64,000 nt of DNA from Cytospora piceicola. Its lineage: Eukaryota > Ascomycota > Sordariomycetes > Diaporthales > Cytosporaceae. The position numbers were made by a program, and so were the translations under genes. Shown here piece by piece: positions 1-9,978 of this stretch. Location of the stretch: the NCBI GenBank assembly GCA_023375675.1, contig JALQBC010000061.1, positions 62,001 to 126,000 on the forward strand. The letters run 5' to 3'. The notes under the pieces are model-generated. The model did no database searches, was not told the DNA's origin, and was given only the letters and a program-made list of their open reading frames with translations. The stretch's first letter is position 1, and each line of letters starts with the position of its first letter.

Positions 1-1
1 C

Positions 2-1708
2 GATGCGGGCTCTGAGGCAAGCTTGATACCACGGGGACGCGGTCGACATGACAGCGACGCAGACGCTATAAAGCAGGACTTCGATGATGGTATGGTATCC
101 TCTTGCACCATATCAGATTCACCTACACGGCCGGGGGAGCAACGCCGGCCCAGTCCGGCAGGTAGCATACCGTCTATCCGACGCGGTTCGAGCGAGGAGG
201 ACAGGCCTGAAAAGGTCTACAAGGCCTACTGGAAGAACGCAAACAAGTTCTTCGGTACTTGGCTGCAGGCCTTCAAGGAGAGCGGCTGCTCGGAGGGCGA
301 GTTCCTACGTCTCACGAGAGGCATCGTCCGGGAGCTAGGCAGTCAAAAGGCCGGCGGTGGCCAGTCTGATACGGACGGATCCCAATCAGACAGTGCAGGC
401 GACCGAGGGAGGCTCAAGGCACCAAGAGCCCCGGGCGCCGTTCTGGACGAATCGCAGCCAATCCAGACCTTGTCGTCAGAATCTACGGGGGTAGCTAACG
501 GTACTTCTTCGCCTCATCTCCAGCCCATAGCGGAACTAAACTTAGCGGCCGGCAAGCAGAGGCAGGAGAAGGCAGCAGCCCCAACAACTCTGGTCGAGTC
601 CCTCTGCAGCCGGATGCACAACCAGGCTGCAGGTGAGGAAACACTAGAAGACGACTTGGACAGGCTGTCAGCAGCAAAACGGATCGAGGCCAAGGACTTC
701 GGCGGTAGGGTTTCGTCACGCGAGATCTGTATCCTAGGGACCGCAATCCTAGACGATGTTTTTGGGCACCGGGGGCAGAAGAGGCTAGCTAATCTCTTCT
801 TCAATCTCTACTCTCGCCGTGCAGACCAGCAGCTGAGGCGGTCTCTCCATAGCATGGGGGGCCCGGTGGCCGATCAGATCTTTCGGGACGGCTGCGTTGA
901 GCTTTCCAACTTTACCAAACGGTGGGCGCACGCTGTTCAAAACGATTTCAGCGGGTTGTCCGTGGTGGACGACATTCGAGTCCTCGACGCGAAGGTGTCC
1001 GTGGTAAAGGAGTGGGCTGAGTGGTCGAGAGAAGGCGAGACGAACGAGAATGTTTCAGTCTTCCTGGAGAGGAACGGCATACCCCGACAAAAAAGCATTT
1101 GCATAGCCAGCCGGATCGCCCGGTACCTGGGCAGGAGATTCAATCTTCAAGCTAGACAGATCACTAAAAAGATCTATGCATGGAAGCCATATGGTATCTT
1201 AGAGAGGCAGTTCGGGCCGGGCGTATTCGCCCTGATCCCCAAGAGCCTTCTAACCTGCTATAGCAAGCTGCGCTCGACCGAGGGGTCTAAAAAGGAGCAG
1301 AAGTTCCAAATGGTGGTAGAGTCAATCGCGGCCGAGCTCCCTATGCTCCGAGACATCTGCGACGCGTGTAATACGCACGTCGTCCAGCCTGTGCTGGCCG
1401 CAGACGGAATACAGGATAGCGTGAATCATGTGGGGAAGATAGACGTGGCTGGTATCAGGATGGCGCTGGATGGAGAGGTCAAGATGCTCTATCAGACGAG
1501 TATTTGTGAGCTTTTATCCCTTACTCCAGGCTTGCCTCTCCCGGGGTCGACTGAGGAGGTAGGAGTTTTGGACAAAGACGACCGAGAGGGAAGAGCAGAG
1601 AGCAGAGAGTACGAAGAGGGAACGGATGAACCCTGGGAAGGAATACGAGACACCTGGGAAGGGGAACAGGTCCAAGACGATGTACAATATAGTGAGGACG
1701 AACATTGA
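2..1708 (+). CDS. Hypothetical protein, 5'-partial
   Basis: The frame is open from the left edge of the window, so the true start lies upstream and only the last ~568 codons are seen; the stop is TGA after a D-E-H end. The N-terminal ~200 residues are low-complexity (Ser, Gly, Gln, Glu) and look disordered. The middle and C-terminal part (~residues 200-500) is mixed alpha-helical in character, with a basic patch around nt 1120-1180, and the last ~50 residues are strongly acidic (Glu/Asp-rich). I do not recognise a domain. The neighbour downstream is a decayed NLR gene, so this end of the window looks like accessory DNA, and the ORF could belong to a lineage-specific gene family or a mobile element. 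It is a single long exon without obvious decay. Function unknown. Confidence 0.6.
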   Translation, partial: DAGSEASLIPRGRGRHDSDADAIKQDFDDGMVSSCTISDSPTRPGEQRRPSPAGSIPSIRRGSSEEDRPEKVYKAYWKNANKFFGTWLQAFKESGCSEGEFLRLTRGIVRELGSQKAGGGQSDTDGSQSDSAGDRGRLKAPRAPGAVLDESQPIQTLSSESTGVANGTSSPHLQPIAELNLAAGKQRQEKAAAPTTLVESLCSRMHNQAAGEETLEDDLDRLSAAKRIEAKDFGGRVSSREICILGTAILDDVFGHRGQKRLANLFFNLYSRRADQQLRRSLHSMGGPVADQIFRDGCVELSNFTKRWAHAVQNDFSGLSVVDDIRVLDAKVSVVKEWAEWSREGETNENVSVFLERNGIPRQKSICIASRIARYLGRRFNLQARQITKKIYAWKPYGILERQFGPGVFALIPKSLLTCYSKLRSTEGSKKEQKFQMVVESIAAELPMLRDICDACNTHVVQPVLAADGIQDSVNHVGKIDVAGIRMALDGEVKMLYQTSICELLSLTPGLPLPGSTEEVGVLDKDDREGRAESREYEEGTDEPWEGIRDTWEGEQVQDDVQYSEDEH

Positions 1709-2310
1709 TATCTATATATACAATAGCAAAGATAAAAGCAATCAACCGAGGTATATCTAGGTAGGTCGATCGTTTAGCTAACGAAGCACTCCAGTTAGAC
1801 CTGACATCTGGGTCATTCATTACCCCATTTGCCCCCGTTCTCTGATATATCTCTTTAGTACCGCCATCATCAAATCTATCTCGCCTCCTCGTGGTCGTTC
1901 ACCGTTTCTCTAGCTCCCATCTCCCAGCTCTCGCTACTCGTCTGTCCTCTGCTACAGGGTTGAGTCCACTTTCTCCAGGGCTTCTGCTTCCCCTCCGCAC
2001 TTCTACTTATGCTGGTCCTTGTTGATCCTGAACATCACCGCGTCTACTCAGAAAGCAACAATCAGTTTTTACCTACGAATTTACCTTCCTGCAGTTCGTC
2101 CCTCATTCGCCGCCCACACACCCCGGAAGCTACACGTCGAGCTGCGCCGTCATTATACACACACACAAAGGAATCTTTTCTCATCTTACGTATAGGATCT
2201 GTATCTAGTTCCCTCTTTTTATAAGCCGGCCTGCGTTCCTCTTCTGTTTGATAGGCTAGGGCAGTCGTAGTAGTAGCAGAAGAACTAGCTGCTACCTAGA
2301 TAATGCCATA
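1709..2310. other. Intergenic spacer
   Basis: About 600 nt with pyrimidine-rich stretches (for example 1860-2000) and short random ORFs only. I see no gene, RNA or repeat of note. It separates the unknown ORF from the NLR remnant. Confidence 0.5.
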
Positions 2311-3432
2311 GTGGAGCTACCTCGAATTTTGAGATCTCTGTTAAATGTCAAGATCTGCGTGTCCAGTCGTGACTGGAACAACTTCGAAGCAGAATTTGGT
2401 GGAAGCAAGACGCGGAAGCTCAGAATGGAACACCGAGATACTTCAGACAAACAACTGATCGAAGGGACTTGTCAGGGCAGCTAATGGCGTCTTCTTCTGG
2501 GTGTTTCTTGTGGTTCGCTCCTTCGAGGAGGGGCTCATGAACGGAGACAGCATTGAGGATCTCCAGAGGACGCTTGAGCGAGATCTTCCCGAGGACTTGA
2601 ACGGTTTGTTTGAGCGGATCATACTCCGTGATGTTCCTAAGAACTATCGCGCCCGCTCCGCACAGATATTCTCCATGGCATTAGAAGCCGTCGAGAACTT
2701 GTCGTTCATGGCTTACTGGCTGGTAGGACATGAAGATCCGGAGTATGCGTTCAAGCTGGAAGTCAAGCCCCTTGCACCCGGGATACTGGCGAAGCGATGG
2801 ACTGCGATGAAGAGGCGACTGAATATCAGCTGCAGGGGACTGCTCGAAATCCAGGATGTGCTGGCCACATGCACCTGCAACGACGAAGCGGACTCGTTCC
2901 GTTCCGGCTCCATATTCGGACTAAAGGTTGACTTAATCACCGCACCGTGAAAGACTTCCTGCTGCTTGACAAGACGCAGAAGATCTTACAGGGCTGGAAC
3001 CCTGGCACAATCGATGTCCATGAGCGCATCTGTAAAGCTTTACTGGCACAGATTAAGATTACACCGAGGGACGCCGGGTATTGGGGCCCGATCTCGCAGC
3101 TATCCAAGGTCTTCAGCTATCACTGCGACCTCATAGAATCAGGTGGCCAGATTTCATCTAGCTCGTACATACGGGAGAGGTTCAGTGATACCAGGCTCGC
3201 CTTGGGATACGTGACATCTCAGAGAAGGAAGTCGGCTGATGATGACCACGCTATTTCCAATGGCATTACTGAGAAAACTCCAGCTGATGAAGGGTTGCCG
3301 TCAGACCACAACTCAAACAATGCAAAGAAATCCAGCAGGCTGGGAATACTTTTCAGGGGATTACGTTCCAATCGTTCAAAGGGGAGGGCAAAGAAGTTGC
3401 GATCTGTGTCAAGCCACAGTGGCCATATCTGA
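2311..3432 (+). pseudogene. Decayed NACHT/NLR-type gene remnant (post-NACHT helical region)
   Basis: Three fragments in changing frames resemble the region after the nucleotide-binding site of fungal NACHT (NOD-like receptor) proteins. Fragment 1 (2311-2483) reads LLNVKICVSSRDWNNFE..., the sensor-type strand that follows the NACHT core, then stops. Fragment 2 (from ~2480, open to 2949) starts with ANGVFFWVFLVVRSF and continues ...LQRTLERDLPEDLNGLF, the classical winged-helix-side motif. Fragment 3 (2938-3432) resumes with HRTVKDFLLLDK, a motif normally continuous with fragment 2. The jump from fragment 2 to 3 needs a single missing base near 2937. Between fragments 1 and 2 some sequence has been lost. 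The P-loop part is absent upstream. Intact relatives act in non-self recognition and heterokaryon incompatibility; this copy cannot encode a full receptor. Family assignment comes from recognised motifs, not from a search. Confidence 0.72.
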
Positions 3433-4065
3433 TGGCGCATTCGATGGCACATGCTCTTCCCCCCCATTTGACCTCACAACCGGCAGAGAGAAGGGTACGA
3501 GCCACTCACATGAAGACTTCGTTATTGACCAATTGGACCAACTGGACACGACGCCTTGAGTCCTGAAGAATGGTCTTGTTATATCTAGGTATACTTGGGT
3601 ACCGGCACGTAAGTGGCCAGGACAGGGAACGGCGAATTCCCTGACAACCTTGGGAGTCATGAGAGTCATATCCTTGCATATCATTTAGGGATTCCAAGGT
3701 TACAAGGAAAGAGATAATTTCCTGCCATCATGAAGTTTGAGCCCGGGGCACCTGGACATCTGGGAAAGAGAAGGAGGGAAGGGGCGATGGGCTTGCCTTC
3801 CAGATGCAGCAGGGCAGGAAGCAGCCCAACGCACCTTCATGTTTTGTAAGTTAGCAGCTATTCTGCTACTTCTCCCACTTTGCCCACCTGAAATTCTGGT
3901 TGACCTCATCAAACCTCTTCTCATCTCTTCTTCCAGATTCACCCCATCAGTTGCAGCAGCCTCCCAGATCCCCAAGTCAGCATCTTTGCAAAAGATCCAC
4001 CCCTCTTCCTCACCACCAAACGTCCACAATCCATCCATCATCGCCACCATTCATCAGGGCTCATC
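3433..4065. other. Intergenic spacer and probable leader of the next gene
   Basis: About 630 nt between the NLR remnant and the coiled-coil gene. The last ~170 nt are C/T/A-rich (CCATCCATC-like stretches), as in fungal 5' untranslated leaders. No other gene is visible. Confidence 0.45.
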
Positions 4066-4770
4066 ATGGTTCGAATCGACCCCAAGGTCCTCGCCGACGC
4101 AGTCTCACAGTTCCTCGTCAAAGCCCAGAAACAAGCCGACCACGACCCCGACGCCATCAGCCGCCTTGAACAGGAGAACGAGACCCTGAGGGAGGCCCTG
4201 GCCACCCTGCAAGACCGCATCGAGCATGGCCTTGCTACGCTGGGGCGGGACGGGGAGAACTTGCAGGAGAGGGTTGCGGCTGCGGAAGAAGACATCGTAG
4301 AGATTGGCGAGCAGTTCTGGAAGCTCCACGACAATATAAACAGCCTGGAGGCGTCCAAAGAAGGTAATGGGTCCTTGGCCATGGATGTTTTGGATGAACT
4401 TTATCACGGACAGCGAATTCTGACACCGATACCAGACGCCGGCCCCAAGGAGACACGCCGCAGGGATGCAGCCCCGCAGAACCCACGGAGGAAGGCGTTC
4501 CATGCCCACTACTGGGCCATGAGACAGAAGTACCACGTGCAGAAGCCTGGCAGAGACCACCGGGCCTTCATCTGGTCCTTCGTTGAAGGCATCAGTGACA
4601 AGGAGTGCGCTCGGTACATCCAGGAATACCTGATAGATGAGCTACCTGGCAAGGCCTGGCGGAGTAAATCCCCAAGAAACGGCCGGATCATGGCTCTGGG
4701 CAAGGAGATGAAATGGGACGATGTCAAAGAGGCCATGTCGCACTTGCCAGAGCCTCCTTTCTGGGCATAG
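4066..4770 (+). CDS. Hypothetical coiled-coil protein (234 aa)
   Basis: Single-exon ORF. ATG 4066 sits in a favourable context (ATCATGG) after a C-rich leader and is the first ATG of the frame. Residues ~30-95 form a heptad-type coiled coil (SRLEQENETLREALATLQ...), which suggests oligomerisation. Residues ~120-145 form a basic linker. The C-terminal ~90 residues are aromatic-rich (HYWAMRQKYH, FIWSFVEGI) and may fold as a small helical domain; the protein ends in PPFWA. No signal peptide or membrane segment is seen. I do not recognise the family. It is followed after 184 nt by the convergent Dpp5-like gene. Probably a real fungal protein of unknown role. Confidence 0.6.
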   Translation: MVRIDPKVLADAVSQFLVKAQKQADHDPDAISRLEQENETLREALATLQDRIEHGLATLGRDGENLQERVAAAEEDIVEIGEQFWKLHDNINSLEASKEGNGSLAMDVLDELYHGQRILTPIPDAGPKETRRRDAAPQNPRRKAFHAHYWAMRQKYHVQKPGRDHRAFIWSFVEGISDKECARYIQEYLIDELPGKAWRSKSPRNGRIMALGKEMKWDDVKEAMSHLPEPPFWA

Positions 4771-4954
4771 GGGGTTGATATTGGGTCGAACGGGGGCTAT
4801 TTTCCGCGAAACTCGGGTATGTTTACAGCCCGATCTTGAGAGAGTTTTGTGATGAGCACGAAAGAGCATATGCCGCTACTTTTCACTTGAAAGTTGAACC
4901 CGCTTGCTAGAATATATCGCTTGTTATTGTGTGAATCTAAGTGAGTCCCTCATT

Positions 4955-7340
4955 CTATCCTGATGTGTCTACAGCTCCTTCATCTGCTTCGATGCCTGCA
5001 TATTTGTTGATCCAGCTTAACACTTCCCGATGCCACACGAGCGAGTTCTCCGGTTTCAAAACCCACTGTCTAGAGTCAGTTTGTAGTCACAAAGGAGTAA
5101 ACGGCGCACAAATGGCGGCAAGGTGGAAGCTTACATGGTTCTCGTCAGTGAATACCAAGAACTTGCTAGGGACGCCCCTGGTTTGTAAAACATTGAACGC
5201 CGAGATTCCTTCCGATATCGTCAAGCGGTAGTCGAGTTCGCTGTGGATGACCTGCATACATACCCCATTAGCACCGCTCCACCGCTGAGTTGACAATCCC
5301 TTCAACTTAAACTTACCAGCTGCGGCGTAGCCCACTCGCCCGTGAACCTCGAGGGGTCCCACCTCTCATAGCCCTCCCTGTTCTCCCACAGCGTGCCCCC
5401 AAAGTCGTGGACCGGGAAGAACAGCTCCTCGCTGGCGTACTGGTTCAGCGTGCTGAAGACGCCGTCGTGGCACACCAGCGCCTTGAAGCGCCGGCCCAGG
5501 TCGTGGCCCTGGATCCAGTTGACCATGTAGCCGCCGTAGCTGGCGCCCAGCGCGACCGCCCGGCCGGCGTCGACGTAGCCGGCCATGCCCGAGGCCGGGG
5601 ACGCGACGTGGTCGAGGCACCGGGCCAGGTCCTCGTACGGCAGCCCGCCCCAGCTCCCGCGGATGCCGTCCTGGAGCGCCATGCCGTAGCCCGTGCTGCC
5701 CGTCGGGTTGGGCATGACGCAGACGTAGCCCTGCTCCGCGAAGACGGCCGGGTTCCACCGCGTCGACCACGAGTCCGACCACATGCCCTGCGGCCCGCCG
5801 TGGATGAGCACCGCGAGCGGGTACCTCGTGGCGCCGTCAAAGTCCGACGGCCGCACCACCCACGCGTGCACGTCGTGGCCGCCCCCCGGGCCGCCCCGGA
5901 ACCACGTCTCCGAGACCTGCGCCCGCGAGAGCCCCAGCGTCCGGCCCTGCTCCGTGCTGGACGAGGCGAGGCGCGTGGGGGCTTCCCCGGCGGGGTCGAC
6001 GACCGCGTAGAAGGAGCTGTCGGTCAGGCTCGAGCAGCTGGCGAAGACGCGGCCCCCGGGGAGCTCCCTGACGTCGCCGACGCTGCCGTCGACGTCCGAG
6101 ACGGCCTCGGGCGGGCGCCGCGCGGCGGCCGCGGCGGCGGGGCTCGAGGGGAGCCGGAACAGCCTCGACCGGCCCCGGTCCTCGGCCACGACGAGGAGGT
6201 GCGCGTCGTCGGCGCTCCACGAGACCCCGTCGGGCCTGCGGTCCCAGCCGCCGGCGCCGTCCTCCGTCTCGTAGAACTCCTGCACGTCCGAGAGGTCCCC
6301 GACGTCCGGGACGAGCAGGAGGCGCGGCTTGTCCGACTCGTACTGGATGTCGCGCATGCGGGTGAAGGCCACGCTCTTGCCGTCGTGGCTGAAGGCGGGC
6401 GCGCCGCTGTACCCGCGCAGCTTGCCCGTCTTGACGATCTGTGGGGCGGGGGGCTTGGACTGCGTGAAGGAGGACAGCCGGACGTAGTACAGGTCGCTCT
6501 TGGTGTGGGTGGCGGGGTTCAGCTCGGGGTCACGGGCGACGAAGACGAGGCCAGAGGATGAGATGTCGAAGTCTCCTGCCCCGCCGAAGGGAGGCACGGG
6601 GGATTGCAGCTTGGTGCCGGCTAGGGCGTTGACCAGGCCGGGTGACTCAAGGGTGTAGGCGCCGGAGGTCTTCTTGATCGAGCCGTAGAAGATGGCGTTG
6701 CGGTTCTCGGTCACCCACGAGTCCCAGTGTCGTGCGAAAAGGCTCGTGTAGACCTTGGCAGAGGAATAGGGCTTCTTGTCATTTTCCGGGTTGTACAACG
6801 CCCCCGAGGGAGTCACCAGTGCGGAACATGCCAGGGCGAAGGTGTCGTCCGACAGTTTCTTCACCTTTATGTTTGAGATGCCCGCGCTGAATTTGCTGAT
6901 CTCCTTGGGACTAACACCTCAAAGTCAGTAAAGAGTTCCCGGCGGGAAAAGAGGATGCAGCACTGACGTTGTGCCCGGACTCGTCACGTTTGCTAGCACG
7001 AGACTTGACGTCCCCTTCTCGCCGCTCTTGACCAGGACAAACTCGCTCTCGCTGATCCATGTCGGCTCACTGAAGTTCGAGTCCTTATACAAGGTGGTAG
7101 CCTTGCCAGACTCGAGATCGAGGACCTGAATCTCATTGGTCTTCTTGTGGGTTTGGAAGGAGTATGTTGACAGCTGAATATGATCAGTCTTGTGTGTTTC
7201 TTTCTATTGTCAGATGAGCGGTTCGACAGGCTTACAGTATACAAGACCAGCTTCCCGGAGCTGTTGGGACTGCCGGCAGATCTTCGAGGAGCCGACAGCA
7301 GCACCTCTGGTGTGAACTTGGCAGCACGGATGGTCATCAT
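4955..7340 (-). CDS. Dipeptidyl-peptidase 5-like serine peptidase (S9C prolyl oligopeptidase family)
   Basis: Five exons on the minus strand: 7340-7236, 7173-6968, 6910-5317, 5251-5135, 5065-4955. The introns are 57-69 nt and join in frame to 710 aa. The N-terminal half is the beta-propeller; the C-terminal alpha/beta-hydrolase carries [18 protein letters not shown], the nucleophile elbow GASYGG (Ser561), the acid in HSELDYRL (Asp642) and the base in DENHWV (His674). The order and spacing match fungal DppV. It should release X-Ala-type dipeptides from peptide N termini. Secreted DppV starts with a signal peptide; here the protein starts [20 protein letters not shown] with no hydrophobic segment, so this is probably the cytosolic paralogue. 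The first intron is partly hidden because the coding frame runs a little into it. Intron 2 has a weak donor (GTCAGT). An unseen upstream exon with a signal peptide cannot be excluded. Confidence 0.9.
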
Positions 7341-8358
7341 AAGGGCTGGTGAGGAAGTGAGAACAATTGACTTGCGAGCAAGACCACAATTGCATGCAGG
7401 TAAAGAAACAAAAAAACAAAAGGGGTATAAATAGGAACAAGATGCTGTTAGTCTCCTTTATACAACAGTATATGTATTCAATTACGCTCCTGCCTCAGTA
7501 GGAAGGTTCAGATGCATTCAGTCACAAGCCTCCTTGTCAATCATCACATAGCTGTTTGTCTAAGACAAACCTTGGAACCTGATCACGCTGGTTGAGCGTG
7601 AAACCCCGCAATAGAAAGAAAAGAAAGGGCGGGTCCAGACGTCCCAGATAGTCGTTAACAACAGCTGCAAGTGAGGAGTTCCGTTGAGGAGGAAGCTCCT
7701 GATTAACCCCTCATTATGACATTTATGAGGACCTTGATGACATGACTGGATCTGGCTACCGGCAGCTTCAGAGGCATGCTGAAAGAGGGGTTCGACTCTC
7801 AACACGCCTGTAACTGCCCATGCCCGTATCTTGTACTCTGTTGGTTCCTCTCGTCACTTAACCTTGTCTATCATTCAATGGTGTTCCGAATTGAAAGACG
7901 CATGCACTGTCGATCTCCAGTCACACCTCGAAGCACACACACACACCTCTTTCGATGGTTGTTCCCGGGTGGAAAGCCTTGCTTCATTTCCTCTGCAGGC
8001 AAGACTGCAGAAACAATACATAGGTAAAACAATTCTATGCCGATACATGTATGTATGACCCGTTACTCGAGAGCCACAAACACAATGCTGCGAGGCTCTC
8101 ACCCTCTGGGACCTACCATAATCCCCCCCTCCCCCAGTGCCCTTGGGATCGATCCATTTATCCTAAACGCCGCGCTCAAACTGTAAATACACGCACACAC
8201 ACACAAACACGCACACATGACAACCACGTTCAACCCATCAAGAATCAGGATCACTTTTCGGCTCCACGGAAGTTTCCGACTCCCTCGCAGCCTCGGAGTC
8301 CGCCCCGACCCCTTGCGGGTCAACACTTCGACGCCCCCCCCCCAGAAGGGCTCCATCC
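7341..8358. other. Intergenic region (dpp5-like promoter / eaf6 3' side)
   Basis: About 1 kb holding the promoter side of the Dpp5-like gene and the 3' side of eaf6. It contains short CA-rich stretches near 7938-7952 and 8190-8215 and a C-run near 8333. The ORFs here are short and have no recognisable product. Confidence 0.45.
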
Positions 8359-9067
8359 CTACTTCCTCGCGGCCCCGAAGTTCGTCCTGACCTTCTTCAG
8401 GTTGAAGTCACTCTCGCTGTCCCCCCCGACATCCACACTCAGCCCCTTCCTCTTCTCCTTCCTCGACGCGCCCCCCGTCTTCCCGGCAGCACTGCTGCCG
8501 CCGCCGCCGCCGCCGCCGGCGCCCGCCGCCCCGCCCGTCGGCGTGGCGTGGTTCGACCCCGCGCCCGGGCCAAAGGTGCTGCTCGCCGGCGTCGGGGCGT
8601 GGCTGGAGCCGGGGGTGTTGGCCGCCGAGTCGGACACGTTGGCGTTGTACGAGATGGACGACCGCGAGAAGACGCGGTGGTGCTCCAGCGGCGCCACCTT
8701 GCGCCGCTGGGCCGCCGCCGCCGTCGTGCCGCCCTTGATCAGGGGCTCGAACCCGATCAGGACGTTGCCGCTGGGCGTGCTCTCGAGGTATTCGCTTTCC
8801 TTGGTGTAGATCGTGTCTTCGATGGCGGCCTGTCGTGAGGGGCGAGAGATGGGAGGTTAGTCAGGCGCGCGGGGGTTGTTGGGGGGGGGGGGTTGTTCCA
8901 TGGGACAGTTCGTATAGAAGCAGCAGACAAAAACTCACAAGTTTCTTGGCCATCTCGCGCCTCTTCGTCAGCATCTCCTTGAGCTCTGCGCGCGACTGCT
9001 CGTAGAACGGCATCCCGCCGGGCGCCTCCGCGCCCCCGGATTGCCCTGGTGTCTGGTTGTCCGTCAT
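8359..9067 (-). CDS. EAF6: Chromatin modification protein Eaf6 (NuA4 subunit)
   Basis: Two exons, 9067-8939 and 8829-8359, with one 109-nt GT-AG intron, give 199 aa. The ATG is chosen because MTDNQTPGQ precedes the conserved start of the family. Residues ~25-75 are the Eaf6 helical region: YEQSRAELKEMLTKRREMAKKL, then across the splice AAIEDTIYTKESEYLES and GNVLIGFEPLIKG. The rest is a Gly/Ser/Ala-rich disordered tail with a basic patch (RKEKRKGLS) typical of filamentous ascomycetes. Eaf6 is a small shared subunit of the NuA4 and NuA3 histone acetyltransferase complexes and acts in the nucleus. The start codon overlaps the stop of an extended upstream frame on the same strand (ATGA at 9067-9064). 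The intron contains a long C-tract. Confidence 0.88.
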
Positions 9068-9402
9068 GGTGATGTTGAGTCTGAAAACAATGGCGACAAG
9101 TCGGGACTGATGATTTGGTATTCCCGAACCTGACACTCCTCCAGCCAATGGACCGTTTTCTTCTTCTTTTGCTCCTCCTCGCCCGGCTCTGCAGTGCCGA
9201 GGTCCGCGTTGGTAGCTGCGCTCGCGGGCGCGGGTGTAGAGGCCTCGCCCTGTTGCGGAGGGGTAGTGCCGCTTCTGCTGCTGCTGGTCGGCGTGGTCGC
9301 CGTTGTTGTCGTTGTCGTGGTCGCAGTCGCCGTGGAGGACTCCCGTCGCGCAGACTCGCCCGAGCTCGACGCGTCCTCGGATGTTCCAGTCGTCGTGATG
9401 TG
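9064..9402 (-). other. In-frame open extension after the TAG, ending on the eaf6 start codon
   Basis: Directly after TAG 9405-9403 the same reading frame is open for 112 codons: first a Thr/Ser/Glu-rich stretch, then EEEQKKKTVHWLEECQVREYQ, ending SP-stop with TGA at 9066-9064. That TGA overlaps the Eaf6 ATG (ATGA). The segment looks protein-like near its end (KKTVHWLEE) rather than like a 5' leader. Possible readings: the C terminus of the upstream protein joined by a small unrecognised intron covering the TAG (a 72-nt candidate runs from GTGCAG near 9474 to the AG of the TAG), stop readthrough, a nonsense mutation, or a chance open frame in the eaf6 leader. Not decided from sequence. Confidence 0.4.
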
Positions 9403-9978
9403 CTACAATGCAGGATCAATGTACTCCACTGGCGTGTAAGCGTGGCTGCGGCCCTGCTGCTGAAACTCCTGCACGAATGCTGCGAAGGCCTGCGCGTGGC
9501 CCTGCTGGGTGGCGGTGGTGGCAGGCTGATCTTGTTGCCCTCGAGGCGCGATGATGTGCAGACCGGGACGGCGTCGTATACGGGTCAGGGTCGAAATGGC
9601 TGTGACTTGCCCGTAGAGGGAGGTGTATCCAGTGTTCTGCCTCGTGTTTGCTTTCGTCTCGGCTCTCGTCGCCCTCCTCTTGGCTTTCTCGCTGACCTCC
9701 GAGACGGGTGCGGTTTCCAGATCGCCTTCCGCGCCCTGGTCGGTTTCGTATGCTTGGTCGGTCTCGTGCTCGCGTTCTTCGTCGTCGTTGTCTCCTTCTC
9801 CTCCTTGTTCTTGTTCTTCTTCTTCCTCTTCTACTGGGTCGTCCACTTGGAAAGGGGGGTCGAAATCCTCCCGAGCGGAGCGTATGGCGGCGTTCTGGCG
9901 GTTTCGTTTCTCCAAATCTATTCCAAGTTTGGTCTTCTTCCTGGGTGGCTCACCAGACATTTTGATAGGAACCGGCAC
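9403..9978 (-). CDS. Hypothetical acidic nuclear-type protein, frame continues past its amber stop
   Basis: ORF of 191 aa. It begins MPVPIKMSGEPPRKKTKLG, with a bipartite-looking basic motif (PPRKKTKLG) suggesting nuclear import; the second ATG (MSGEPP, 9960) may be the real start. Residues ~45-80 are very acidic (Glu/Asp/Gln-rich). Then follows KAKRRATRAETKANTRQ and a more ordered part (TGYTSLYGQVTAISTLTRIRRRPGLHII), then a Gln/Ala-rich end. The stop is TAG at 9405-9403. The same frame is open for about 110 more codons down to the eaf6 start (see next feature). I do not know the family. The two genes lie head to tail on the minus strand and may share a transcript. Confidence 0.55.
   Translation of the reverse strand: MPVPIKMSGEPPRKKTKLGIDLEKRNRQNAAIRSAREDFDPPFQVDDPVEEEEEEQEQGGEGDNDDEEREHETDQAYETDQGAEGDLETAPVSEVSEKAKRRATRAETKANTRQNTGYTSLYGQVTAISTLTRIRRRPGLHIIAPRGQQDQPATTATQQGHAQAFAAFVQEFQQQGRSHAYTPVEYIDPAL

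Noticed and set aside
5407..6561. 384-codon plus-strand ORF opposite the Dpp5-like gene
   Set aside because: Antisense shadow of a GC3-rich exon; composition is Arg/Ala/Val/Gly-rich and the minus strand holds a complete catalytic peptidase.
8757..9419. 220-codon minus-strand ORF across the Eaf6 first exon
   Set aside because: Arg-rich alternate frame; Eaf6 motifs and splice sites lie in a different frame.
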